64,000 bases of DNA from Nannochloropsis salina CCMP1776. Lineage: Eukaryota > Sar > Eustigmatophyceae > Eustigmatales > Monodopsidaceae. A program made the position numbers and the translations under genes. The stretch is taken from positions 170,007-234,006 of the forward strand of contig SDOX01000009.1 in NCBI GenBank assembly GCA_004565275.1, in the 5' to 3' direction. Shown here in pieces: positions 10,243 to 19,308 of this stretch. Position 1 is the stretch's first letter; each line of letters begins with the position of its first letter. Under the pieces are notes generated by a model. It was not told the origin of the DNA. It worked only from the letters and a program-made list of their open reading frames with translations, and did no database searches.

Positions 10243-11850
10243 CTATTCCAGCTCGATTTTCCCCAACCGCAAAGCCTGCTGCATTGCCCCAACGAAAGAC
10301 GCCACGGTGATCGTCCTCGGCGCGGCCAACAGCGCGTGGGCCAGCAGGGGAAGTTTTCGCAGGGCCCGTCCACTCGCCCCCTCTGTTTGCTCGACTAATC
10401 GAATGAGTTCTAATCTTAGACTGCAAATCTGCCGTTGCTCTTGCTGCGCCATGACAGTGGCAGACGGATGAGGGGAAGAGGGAGCGGAGACGGGGGAGTA
10501 AAAAGAGGAAGTGTCTGCTACCGTACAGACTACAGATCCGGGAGCTTCGTCCGCCGGACTAGGAGGCTGAGAAAGAAAATCAAACCGCTCGGGTAGGGGC
10601 ACTGCGGGCGCCAGAATTTTCACCCGCATTAATTCGGATAGGACAGATCGCAATATAGCATACCGTCCGTCGGCCTCAGGCAGACCTACGTGGAGCTTCA
10701 AATCACATCTGTCTAGGAAGGCGGTGTCTAACGCCTGTGTGATATTACTTGTGGCTACGGTCAAAACGTTCCGTAAGGCCCGCAAGCGATCGATCTCCGT
10801 CAAGACCGCATTCACGACGCGGACGGCATCGCTCGGTTCGTTGCTTTCTTTTGCGAGAGCAATTTCGCGGGAGGCACAAATGGTCTCTACCTCGTCGATG
10901 GCCAGGAGAAATAGCGTTGCCGTTTCCTCTGCCACTTTCTCGCGGATGCTTCCGAATACTCGGCCGACTAAAGCACTACTTTCCCCAAAGAATTTTGAAA
11001 GTAACGCGTGCGCATTCACGCTCAAAAGCTCGACAGCCGCAAAACGGTCGCCATGTCGAATTGCCAATTTCTGTGCCAGACCCCGGGCGAGAGATGTTTT
11101 TCCTGTCCCTGGAGCACCATACAGGAGGATAAGGCGGTTTCCATTCACTAAGGAAGGATCTACACCGGCGAGGGAAAAGTTCATGGCACTTTCAGCGAGC
11201 GCCAGGAGAATTTGCTTGCTAGAGGGGGCCACGTGAATGCTTTCCCAAACATTTAGGAGCTCGGGACACGGACATACGTAAGATGTGAAGGCTGCAGGAC
11301 TCCAAGAGGCTGAGGAAGAGGAGGGTCCAGTCGCCGGGGACTCTGCATTGCTGTCCTGTCGATTCCCATGTGCCGTGTCCGTGTCCAAAGCAAAGTCCGT
11401 TCCGCCTACATGCTGACCCTCGAAGAGGGCATAAACGTGCACATGAGGCGCCGCCCTCCAGCTAGATATAGCGCTTTCATGATTTGTACTTCCCAATTCA
11501 GTCACCACTAGGCTCTGAACGTGCTCATGCAAAAAGGGATCAAATGACGAGAAGTCAAGGAGAGGACCATGTCGATATACACGTATGTGAGCTTCTAAAA
11601 AGCCAAAAACGCGAGCTTTGACATCCGCAGGAGAGGCGACACTATCTGAAAAAAGACGAACTTCCAAATGAACGTCGATTTTTTTCATTGAGAGTGCCGC
11701 TGGAGAAAGCGTGGCAGAATTAGCAGGAATCGATAACGATGAGGAGGTCGGGTACGGAGATGGATTGAGGCTCGGAGTGCCTAGGCTCATGCTTGTCATG
11801 TGATCTTTGTCGTCCTGCGATGAATTCGGACAAATTATTAGCTCTTGCAT
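10243..11850 (-). CDS. TRIP13: AAA+ ATPase PCH2/TRIP13
   Basis: Single exon, 535 aa, ATG at 11850. Walker A GAPGTGKTS lies at about residue 243, and Walker B with sensor residues (LLAIDEVETICASR) near 317. A TSNITQALDTAFLDRCD segment follows, then LPEADGRYAIL and a C-terminal GRALRKLPLLAHALL. These are the signature segments of the PCH2/TRIP13 family, which remodels HORMA proteins (MAD2, HOP1/HORMAD) in the spindle checkpoint and meiotic prophase. The N-terminal 120 or so residues correspond to the substrate-adaptor domain, with a Ser/Pro-rich leader. The protein is longer than human TRIP13 (432 aa), mostly from the leader and a low-complexity loop near residue 170. Confidence 0.92.
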   Translation of the reverse strand: MQELIICPNSSQDDKDHMTSMSLGTPSLNPSPYPTSSSLSIPANSATLSPAALSMKKIDVHLEVRLFSDSVASPADVKARVFGFLEAHIRVYRHGPLLDFSSFDPFLHEHVQSLVVTELGSTNHESAISSWRAAPHVHVYALFEGQHVGGTDFALDTDTAHGNRQDSNAESPATGPSSSSASWSPAAFTSYVCPCPELLNVWESIHVAPSSKQILLALAESAMNFSLAGVDPSLVNGNRLILLYGAPGTGKTSLARGLAQKLAIRHGDRFAAVELLSVNAHALLSKFFGESSALVGRVFGSIREKVAEETATLFLLAIDEVETICASREIALAKESNEPSDAVRVVNAVLTEIDRLRALRNVLTVATSNITQALDTAFLDRCDLKLHVGLPEADGRYAILRSVLSELMRVKILAPAVPLPERFDFLSQPPSPADEAPGSVVCTVADTSSFYSPVSAPSSPHPSATVMAQQEQRQICSLRLELIRLVEQTEGASGRALRKLPLLAHALLAAPRTITVASFVGAMQQALRLGKIELE

Positions 11851-12693
11851 GCAAACATTGGTGTTGCGATCTGGGATCAGGACATGCCTTATATTATGAG
11901 ATGATGTATGATGAGACAGGAGGGGAAACTCGGGGGACGGATGCGCGGAGGGTGGGAAACAGCATAAAGCTGTACACCATGAATTAGAACAAGCATGTTT
12001 TCGAGGTATAATTACATTTATTTTCGATCACAACATATGTGAAACATCAAAATGTGATCATAGAGGTGGTTGTCATTTACAAAAATATGTGCCTGGCGGG
12101 CTTCTTTCTTGCCGACTCGAATCGGTTGCTTTGTAAGTCGGACTGCCTCTCGTGGTTGTAGCTCTGATCATGCATGCTCCTTCGCTTTTCCCCAAATATA
12201 CAACAAAGAGACACACAGCTATGTCTGCATTCAAGGCCGCTAACACGAAAGACGCGCACTACAAAGTTTGGATAATTTTTAGAAAAGTCAGCAATATTTT
12301 CTTGCGGTAGAGGGACATATTACATCCTCTTCCTATAAGTTCAACTTATCCTTTAAACAATGGGAAACCTAAAGCGGCGAAAATAGAGACCGAAATTCAT
12401 TTGTGCACACACAAAATACCCAGTACAAGCATTCTTCATGAGGTGATTTTTTAAAACTGACTATGGTGTGATAGCACTCAATTAGTAGAATAAAGTGAAT
12501 GACGAGAAGGGTCAAACGCAGATCGCCGGGGAGTACCTTTGTAAATGCGAGACCGCTTGCACACGACGAAGGGAGCATTCACGGGGCTACTCCAGCAACA
12601 TATAAACGCAATTCAGAACAGGTCCATATAATGTCTCAGGAATCCTAAACGACCAGATTTTACACAATATTTGTCGATGCAGTGAAAACTTCC
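11851..12693. other. Gap, 843 bp
   Basis: AT-richer than its surroundings, between the TRIP13 start and the end of the next minus-strand gene. It should hold the TRIP13 promoter. No gene-like frame seen. Confidence 0.5.
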
Positions 12694-13995
12694 TTATTTT
12701 TTGGACCCTTTCCCACTAAATGCCCCCTTGGTCAATTCGTACGATCCAAATTGGATAGCTCCACTTAAGAATGCACGCGTTAACCGGGGAAAAAGTCCAC
12801 TAAATAGTTTGGCCACTCCCTCCTCAGCCGCGATTTTGCGTGCCGTTTGCCATACTGAAGTCGTTGATGCCGGCAATACAGGAACATTGTCGTTTGTCAA
12901 AGCGGCCTCGTCGGTCATGATCCTCGTCCGAACTACATCCAAGGGCGTGGACATGAGTTGGGCCACCGAACTGGCCGCTGAGCCCAGCACAGAGGATTCT
13001 AACGGATTCAGTTTGCGTGAAAACGACTTCTGTAATGCTTCGTAGACTACGAATTTGATGGCGTCTGTGGGAAACGCATAAGCAATGTTAGAAACATAGC
13101 CGCGATACAGACCTTCAAGGCCTTCTTGTTTCACAGCTTCGATGGTCCCACCGGCAGTGCTATCTATGAGGCCCGTTTGTTGCTGGGTTTTCAAAACTTC
13201 GGCAGGATTGCGAATGAGCCAGTAAGGTATATTCGCCGCGAATACAGCAGCAATGGTGGTGGCTTCCCTAAATTCGTTGCCAAATGAGTTCCTAGCTAGG
13301 CCTTTAAGGACGTCTTTGGTTGCAAAGAAAGCAGCCCCCGCTGGAGTCCCAACCAGTAGGGCAGGCCACACACCATCGTATAGATTCTTAAAAAGCTCCG
13401 CCGGTGCTTCGTTACCTTTCGCATATTGCAAACGAGTTTTCCATGTATCGATTGGATGAAGGAAAAGCTCCTTGCTTGCTCGTGATGCAGCACCACCAGC
13501 TAAGCCAGAAATAAACTCCTGCAGAGGAGATGACTGTTCAGAACTTGTGTCCGATGCGTCTCGCCTCGGTGCTTCCTGTGCCTTGCCAGATGGCTCTGGT
13601 CGCGATACTTTCAGAGCAGGGTCTGTTAGCGAAAAGCTTGTAGCAGCTTTTGCATTCGAAGGCCGGGAAATTAATGGCAACGGTGAAGAGTTTATGCTGC
13701 CGGCTAATATACACCCCAATGTCGCCACCGAAGCGGTCTTCAACAGGTTTCGCCGATCTACGTCAGCACTCTTATTTCTAATCTTCACAAAATAGTCTTT
13801 ACTTATGTCCAGATCGTTTGAGTGTCTATGTCCTTTAAGTGGAGCACTGGTTGGTATTTGTCGCACGCGGAAGTGAGAGTTACATTTTGGGGCCTCGCGT
13901 ACTTTCTCGGCTGACGGAGAAATGAATGCCACGGACGAATCCATGACAGTGAAGACGACGAGTCCAAGAAGAAAAGGAAAAGCATTGTATTTCAT
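12694..13995 (-). CDS. Mitochondrial-carrier-family protein with plastid/thylakoid targeting leader
   Basis: Single exon, 433 aa from ATG 13995 (MKYNAFPFLLGL). The first 25 or so residues form a signal peptide ending in SSVAF/ISPS, the ASAFAP-type plastid import motif of secondary plastids. A second signal follows near residue 83: RRNLLKTAS, a hydrophobic stretch, then SNAKA, as in twin-arginine thylakoid signals. The rest is a carrier with three repeats: LFLHPIDTWKTRLQ, NIPYWLIRNPAEVLKTQ and LMSTPLDVVRTRIM (P-x-[DE]-x-x-[KR] motifs). The repeat sequences resemble S-adenosylmethionine-type carriers, which is inference. The substrate is unknown. An inner plastid envelope or thylakoid location is likely. 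Confidence 0.85.
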   Translation of the reverse strand: MKYNAFPFLLGLVVFTVMDSSVAFISPSAEKVREAPKCNSHFRVRQIPTSAPLKGHRHSNDLDISKDYFVKIRNKSADVDRRNLLKTASVATLGCILAGSINSSPLPLISRPSNAKAATSFSLTDPALKVSRPEPSGKAQEAPRRDASDTSSEQSSPLQEFISGLAGGAASRASKELFLHPIDTWKTRLQYAKGNEAPAELFKNLYDGVWPALLVGTPAGAAFFATKDVLKGLARNSFGNEFREATTIAAVFAANIPYWLIRNPAEVLKTQQQTGLIDSTAGGTIEAVKQEGLEGLYRGYVSNIAYAFPTDAIKFVVYEALQKSFSRKLNPLESSVLGSAASSVAQLMSTPLDVVRTRIMTDEAALTNDNVPVLPASTTSVWQTARKIAAEEGVAKLFSGLFPRLTRAFLSGAIQFGSYELTKGAFSGKGSKK

Positions 13996-14304
13996 GCCTG
14001 TGTGATAAATAATGGTGGGAGAAGGCAAAGGTCTTGAGCGGTTGGTTTTCGCATCGGCCCGACTTACTTTTGTCGAATCCCGCTGACGAACAACCGATCG
14101 CGGTAGGGACAGGAGGTTACTATACTTGTACCCCTTTCCCGAAACATATTCAACTTTATTTGATCATCCTTGCACGTTGTGACGGCAACTGTGTCATTTT
14201 TCCAAGGCATTTCATGCAGAGCCGATTTCTTTGAACGGCGAACATCCTTTTAGTCCGCTTATCGTCCCTGTCCTTCAAGCAACACCAGGAGAAGGCTGCC
14301 GGTC
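13996..14304. other. Divergent gap, 309 bp
   Basis: Short shared upstream region of the plastid carrier (minus) and the FabG4-type reductase (plus). No clear core motif could be assigned by eye. Confidence 0.5.
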
Positions 14305-15837
14305 ATGCCACCAAGACCACAATTTCAGGCATTTAAGGACGATTTTTTCCTAAAACTATCCCAGAATAATATTTTGAGACCATGGTTGTCAAAGTTTGGA
14401 CTTCCCACTCCTGTGCTCTTGGATCGAGGCACTCGAAACCATTTTGCCTTGCCACCCCTAGCGGGCTGCTCAGTTGCTGTAATTGGAAAGCAGAGTAGTA
14501 ACTGTTCACATGCGCATCAGACTATCAAAATATTGACTCAGCTCATGTCTACAAAATTGGGAGCGACTGTGGAGTGTCAAGAAAACTGCAACAAGGTTTT
14601 GGTCGATGCCACGTGGGTACGATCCCCATTAGATGTCTCGAACTTAGCGCTCAATTCCTTGCGATCTCTTGCCGCTCGCAAGCTCAAACATGGACGGATT
14701 GTGATCCTCTCTTCCTATATATCTGGTGATATTTTATCTGCATCCCTATCTTCAGGTCTGGCGTCGTTAGTGCGGTCATTGGCGAAAGAGATGGGAGGGA
14801 CGGGCACCACAGTTAATATGGTCGTTGTACGGGGTGCTCCATTTACCCTTTCGTCCCAAACTTTCGCTTCCATTGCCTGGCCTCTGGCATTTCTACTTCT
14901 TCATGAATCTGCCTTTATTTCTGGCCAAAAAATTACTGTAGAACTGGGTGCTGGCTCCTCAGGCGACTTCTGTGCATGGCTCGAGAGCCTAACCGGGGCT
15001 GCCAATAATGACACCTCCCGCACTCTTTCGCCCGCAGCAGAGGGCAAGTTATTTATTGGAAAAACCTGTCTAGTGACTGGATGTAGCCGCGGCATTGGTG
15101 CAGCGATCGCTACGAGATTCGCCGCAGAGGGTGCCCGAGTGTTAGGGGTGGATGTACCAGGGGCACGTCAGAGACTGACAGCATTGATGGAGGAAGTGGG
15201 AGGGACAGCCTTTTCGCAAGATTTGGCAGAAGAAGGGGCAGAGAAACGGTTGCGGGATTTCGTGCTCGCAGAGGCCCCTGCTGGCAAGCTGGACTGCTTG
15301 ATACACAATGCGGGGGTGACAAGGGATAGGACCCTGCGACGAATGACTGCGGAGGAGTTTGAACAGGTGGTCAAGGTGAATCTGGAGGCCGTGCTACGGA
15401 TAAACGAAGCCTTTGGTCTTCCTTCCCATACAGAGGGTGGAACGAAAAGCCAACTAGGACCTGTCTTGCTCAATCCTCTGGGTCGCATTGTTCTCCTCTC
15501 GTCCATCAACGGTATCGCAGGCGCCTTTGGCCAGACCAATTACAGCTTCACCAAGGCGGCTCTTAGTGGATATGCCCACGCGCTTGCGTCTGTCTTGTCG
15601 ACTCGTGGTCCTCCAGGCATAACGATCAACGCCATCGCGCCTGGCTTTATCGAGACGGATATGACGCGGAGGATGCCAACGCTTGGCAAGTTCCTGGGAC
15701 GGCGGGCGAACGCCTTGTCCCAAGGAGGATACCCGGAGGACATAGCCGCAGCGACAGCTTTTTTATGTTGCGAGGGGAGTGGAGGCGTGTCGGGGCAGAC
15801 GTTACGTGTCTGTGGCCTGAACGCCGTGGGGAAATGA
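14305..15837 (+). CDS. High-molecular-weight 3-oxoacyl-ACP/CoA reductase (FabG4 type)
   Basis: Single exon, 510 aa. Two Rossmann-like halves: an N-terminal domain (residues about 40-230) with a degenerate nucleotide site, then a complete short-chain dehydrogenase. The second half has the cofactor loop TGCSRGIGAA, HNAGVTRD, SSINGIAG, and the catalytic pair in YSFTK. INAIAPGFIETDMT and the end LRVCGLNAVGK follow. This order, including the leader FGLPTP and the closing RVCG, closely follows the actinobacterial FabG4 (HMwFabG) family of about 454 aa. The reaction is NAD(P)H reduction of 3-oxoacyl thioesters. No plastid leader is evident, so it may act in the cytosol, peroxisome or mitochondrion rather than in plastid fatty acid synthesis. 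Confidence 0.85.
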   Translation: MPPRPQFQAFKDDFFLKLSQNNILRPWLSKFGLPTPVLLDRGTRNHFALPPLAGCSVAVIGKQSSNCSHAHQTIKILTQLMSTKLGATVECQENCNKVLVDATWVRSPLDVSNLALNSLRSLAARKLKHGRIVILSSYISGDILSASLSSGLASLVRSLAKEMGGTGTTVNMVVVRGAPFTLSSQTFASIAWPLAFLLLHESAFISGQKITVELGAGSSGDFCAWLESLTGAANNDTSRTLSPAAEGKLFIGKTCLVTGCSRGIGAAIATRFAAEGARVLGVDVPGARQRLTALMEEVGGTAFSQDLAEEGAEKRLRDFVLAEAPAGKLDCLIHNAGVTRDRTLRRMTAEEFEQVVKVNLEAVLRINEAFGLPSHTEGGTKSQLGPVLLNPLGRIVLLSSINGIAGAFGQTNYSFTKAALSGYAHALASVLSTRGPPGITINAIAPGFIETDMTRRMPTLGKFLGRRANALSQGGYPEDIAAATAFLCCEGSGGVSGQTLRVCGLNAVGK

Positions 15838-16019
15838 GGAAAGTCTGGTCAACAGAGAGAGGAACTAAGGGTACCTCGGGCATCTGTGGGGATGGACAGC
15901 GTCTGCTCCTGCTCCAGTGCAGTGTCGCGCATCCACCGTAAGAGGGTGGATAGGAAAAGAGGGTAATCAGTGGAAAAAAAGCGGGCCAAAGCACTCGTAG
16001 CATCTTTGGATACATTTCT

Positions 16020-17519
16020 TTATACATTTACTTCATTTACAGCTTTTTTATTTGACATATTCTCTGTTCGCGATGACAATGCCTCTTGTTTCCCCTCCTC
16101 ATCGCTGTAGCACATGTGTTTCTTGCCATCCTTCTCACAGCTAGACTTTTTATCTGCACCCCTCGTCTCCGCCGGCTGCAAGAAGCCGCCCTCCACCAAT
16201 CTGTCACCAATCATCCGCACCAGCTCCCTCATTCCTTCCTTTGTCTGGGCCGAGACCAGGACCACGTCGGGGCTGGATGCCTCCCGCTTCGCTCCTGCAA
16301 GGACGCGGGCCATCTCGTCCCGTTGCTTATTCGTTAGGAGGTCTACCTTGTTCCAGACTTCCACCATGGAGTGCTTCAAATGCTCCGGAGTCCCCACGTC
16401 TCTCAAGATCTTGTCCACTGAGGCGTACTGCTCGGCAAACAGGGGCGTGCCAAGGGTGCTAGCGTCCCGCACATGCAGTAAAAGGTCAGCAGATACCGCC
16501 TCCTCCAGGGTGGCGCGAAAGGAGGCGACGAGCTCAAGGGGCAGCTGACGGATGAAGCCGACGGTGTCAGTGAGGAGAGCAGAGGCGTCCACAGAGGGGA
16601 GGTAGAGGGCCCGCGTGGTGGTGTCGAGGGTCTCAAAGGGCCGATCTTCCACAGACACGGCATGTGAGTGCGTGAGCGCATTTAAGAGAGAGGACTTTCC
16701 CACGTTCGTGTACCCCAGCAAACTGACAATCGGCTGTCGCCGGTGCTTCCGCTGCTCCATCCGCCGCTTCTCCACCGTCTTGAGCTTGTGCTGCAGCACT
16801 TTGCTTTGTCCTCGAAGCTGCCTGCGGCGGAGCTCCAGCGCCTTTTCTCCTCTGCCGGCCATGAACCCTGTCCCTGACGCCCCCCGTTGCTGCTCATATC
16901 CGGCAGAGGCCCCCCGCACCAAATGAGAAAGGGCGTATTTGCACTGCGCGAGCTCCACCTGCAGTTTAGCCTCCATGGTCCGGGCACGTTGGCCAAAAAT
17001 GTCCAAAATAACGCTGATTCTATCTTTGACGTCCGTTGTTTGACATAATTCTTTCAGGTTCCTTTGTTGTAATGCCGTCAGTCGGGGCGTGTTTATGAAG
17101 AGAATCGCATCCGTGGCACGCAACAACCCCCTGAGCTCCACCACCTTTCCTTTGCCAATAAAGGTCTTGGGGTGGATCGCCCGGAGCCGCAGTATCTCAC
17201 GTACAGGCACCGCATATCCCAGTGTCTGAGCCAAGGCGCAGGCCTCGTCCAGGAAGTCCTCTTCTTGTAACCGGTCTTCGAGGGTAGAGCGTGGGGGCGT
17301 TATGTGGAGGACTATACAGTTGGGGACCGGCGCGGATGGCACTTTTTTGGGGGGGATAGAGTAGTTTCTGTGAAAATTGTCACCAAATACCGGCTTTGTG
17401 GCCCTTTGCCACGACCATAGTTGTGCGGATGCCATGGAGGCTGCGGCGAACATGAAAGTTGAAGGCAGCAACGATGCGGGCAGCTTGATCATACAACATT
17501 TTCCACAAAGAGTCCACAT
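16020..17519 (-). CDS. GTPase HflX family, probably mitochondrial
   Basis: Single exon, 499 aa, ATG at 17519. After an organelle-type leader comes the HflX domain (IGKGKVVELRG, FINTPRLTALQQRNL, ILDIFGQRARTMEAKLQVEL). The G domain follows with G1 GYTNVGKSS near residue 268, G3 DTVGF near 316 and G4 NKVD near 391. RATLEEA and LLHVRDAS are also typical. HflX/GTPBP6 proteins bind the large ribosomal subunit and recycle or rescue ribosomes. The basic, Ala/Ser/Met-rich N terminus without an ASAF-type site suggests mitochondria. A 60-residue Lys/Ser/Glu tail follows the G domain. It is convergent with the FabG4-type gene, 182 bp away. Confidence 0.92.
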   Translation of the reverse strand: MWTLCGKCCMIKLPASLLPSTFMFAAASMASAQLWSWQRATKPVFGDNFHRNYSIPPKKVPSAPVPNCIVLHITPPRSTLEDRLQEEDFLDEACALAQTLGYAVPVREILRLRAIHPKTFIGKGKVVELRGLLRATDAILFINTPRLTALQQRNLKELCQTTDVKDRISVILDIFGQRARTMEAKLQVELAQCKYALSHLVRGASAGYEQQRGASGTGFMAGRGEKALELRRRQLRGQSKVLQHKLKTVEKRRMEQRKHRRQPIVSLLGYTNVGKSSLLNALTHSHAVSVEDRPFETLDTTTRALYLPSVDASALLTDTVGFIRQLPLELVASFRATLEEAVSADLLLHVRDASTLGTPLFAEQYASVDKILRDVGTPEHLKHSMVEVWNKVDLLTNKQRDEMARVLAGAKREASSPDVVLVSAQTKEGMRELVRMIGDRLVEGGFLQPAETRGADKKSSCEKDGKKHMCYSDEEGKQEALSSRTENMSNKKAVNEVNV

Positions 17520-17937
17520 TCGAAACCCACGTGCGTCCCTGTAAAACAGTTCGGATAACGATGTGGGTACAGTGATAATATGAAACGTAATCGGGAGACC
17601 AAAAGGAAGACATGGTCAACGCATCTTACCAAGTTACCACCAGGGATCTCCCATGGCGGTAGTCCGTCTGGCTTTCTGAACACGGCCAAATGTCTAGCAC
17701 TCTTTCCCGGGGTACTTTCCACGCATCATGACACACCTAGGACCTCGAAACATTACTTAGGATCTTTCATGATGTTTTATTCCATGCAGTCTTCCGCCTC
17801 GCGTTGTGTGCTGGTCATTGCACTGGCGTCGAGCAGAGAGACCGGTTTGGACACATGTCAAGTTACATGCTTCCGTGTTATCTATGACCGACCGTCCACA
17901 CAAACACATGTACACAGCGCACCCATAGCAACCACAC
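17520..17937. other. Divergent gap, 418 bp
   Basis: Shared upstream region of the HflX gene (minus) and the lumenal protein gene (plus). No clear elements identified. Confidence 0.5.
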
Positions 17938-18978
17938 ATGTCGACACGTCGCTTCTCGACATTTTTCGTCGTAATTTGGGTACTGATCCTTGCTGCGATC
18001 ACCCAGGGCTTTTTTCTCGCTCCTTGTGCCAAGAGCGCGACTACACTGATGCAGGCTCAAGCGAGTAAACAAAGCCAAAACCGAGTTGATGGCGGTAAAC
18101 TCGACAGGTTGGCGGCTTTACAACAGGGCGCGTTCCTATCTTCAGCATTCCTATTCCTGACGGCTTCACTTTCCTCGCCTGCGCAAGCGAAGAATAGTGC
18201 CCCTGCAGCCTCTTTTGAAGAATGTATTTCCCGGCTCCTGCTGAGCAGGAAAGTTCTTGAGCCCGTTCAAAAGTACATCAAAATCGGCCAATATGACCCT
18301 GCTCGTACCAACATCAAATACGTCACGAATCAATTTCGCCTGAAGAAAGCCATGGAGCGCGTTGTACTGCTGGCCTTCGAGAAGGACCTTCCCCAAAGCA
18401 AGCTTGATGATGCGGCGGAGGTGCGTCCAGCACGGATGACAAAACAAAGCCAATGAAGAGCTTATCTGCGACCTAATGTTTCGTACTGTTGCATCATTTA
18501 TGAAACGAAGGCTCACATAGTCACTGATCATATTCTTATCTTTTCTTCCCTATGACGATTGCGTATCCTGTCTCGCAGGTGACTGCGGTGATCGACAACA
18601 CTCTGTCACAATTAGATTCAAGCGTCTACACACAGATCTTTATACCCACGGATGGGGAAATAAGCCCAGATGCCCTAAAATACCAGAAACAGGTGAGTAG
18701 ATTTGGCTTGTGATGCGTTTCAAGCCGATTCAGTGAGGATTTTGGTGAAATTCAAGGTTGCAAGCAAACTCACATCCCATTAAACAATGAATCAATCTCA
18801 TTTTGGGCAGGCATTTGAGTTCTACGATACGACATTGGACTCAATCGACAAAGTCCTATCCCTAGCCAGCCCTGAGGACCTTAAAGAAGCCCAAAAACTG
18901 GTAGATGGCACAAGCCTCCCCCCCTTCCTCTTCAAATCCTTCGCGGATGGGCAGACGTTCCGGCCGCCTACTCCCTAG
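17938..18978 (+). CDS. Thylakoid-lumen protein of unknown family
   Basis: Three exons, 17938-18420, 18579-18692 and 18811-18978, all phase 0, giving 254 aa. The N terminus is layered: a signal peptide with ITQGFFLAP (plastid F motif), a transit stretch, then a hydrophobic segment ending SSPAQA/KNSA that fits a thylakoid processing site. The mature part, about 170 residues, is helical: ECISRLLLSRKVLEPVQKYI, an NIKYVTNQFRLKKAMERVV segment, then an exon 2-3 region with LDSSVYTQIF and LKEAQKLVDG. Length and helix pattern recall four-helix lumenal proteins such as PsbQ-like subunits, but no specific family is recognised. Introns are 158 and 118 bp. Confidence 0.8.
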
Positions 18979-19308
18979 ACTGGTATCGTGCAAAGGAGCA
19001 GGCTCTGCGGAGCAGCTCATATCGGTGATGCAAATGACACATGATCTACTTTGCCAAGGGAAAGAAACCAGAAAAATGTATTTGGCAATATCCGGGTAGT
19101 CTTCTGCAGAGTGACCTTTGCTTTTCAAATTTCTTTGCTTTCTTGACCCAAACAAAGCTCATAAGGCGCCCGGCAAATGCATTCAGAGACTTGAGCCGCA
19201 GGCAAGCCACATAAAAGCCATGACACCACATTTGTTAACATTTCAAATACAAGCTTTCCTTTAGATGTTCCCTCTCCTATCGTTCACTTCCCACGCTTCC
19301 AGCGCCTG
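18979..19308. other. Convergent gap, 330 bp
   Basis: 3' flanks of the lumenal protein gene and the phosphotransferase gene. Nothing else seen. Confidence 0.5.
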
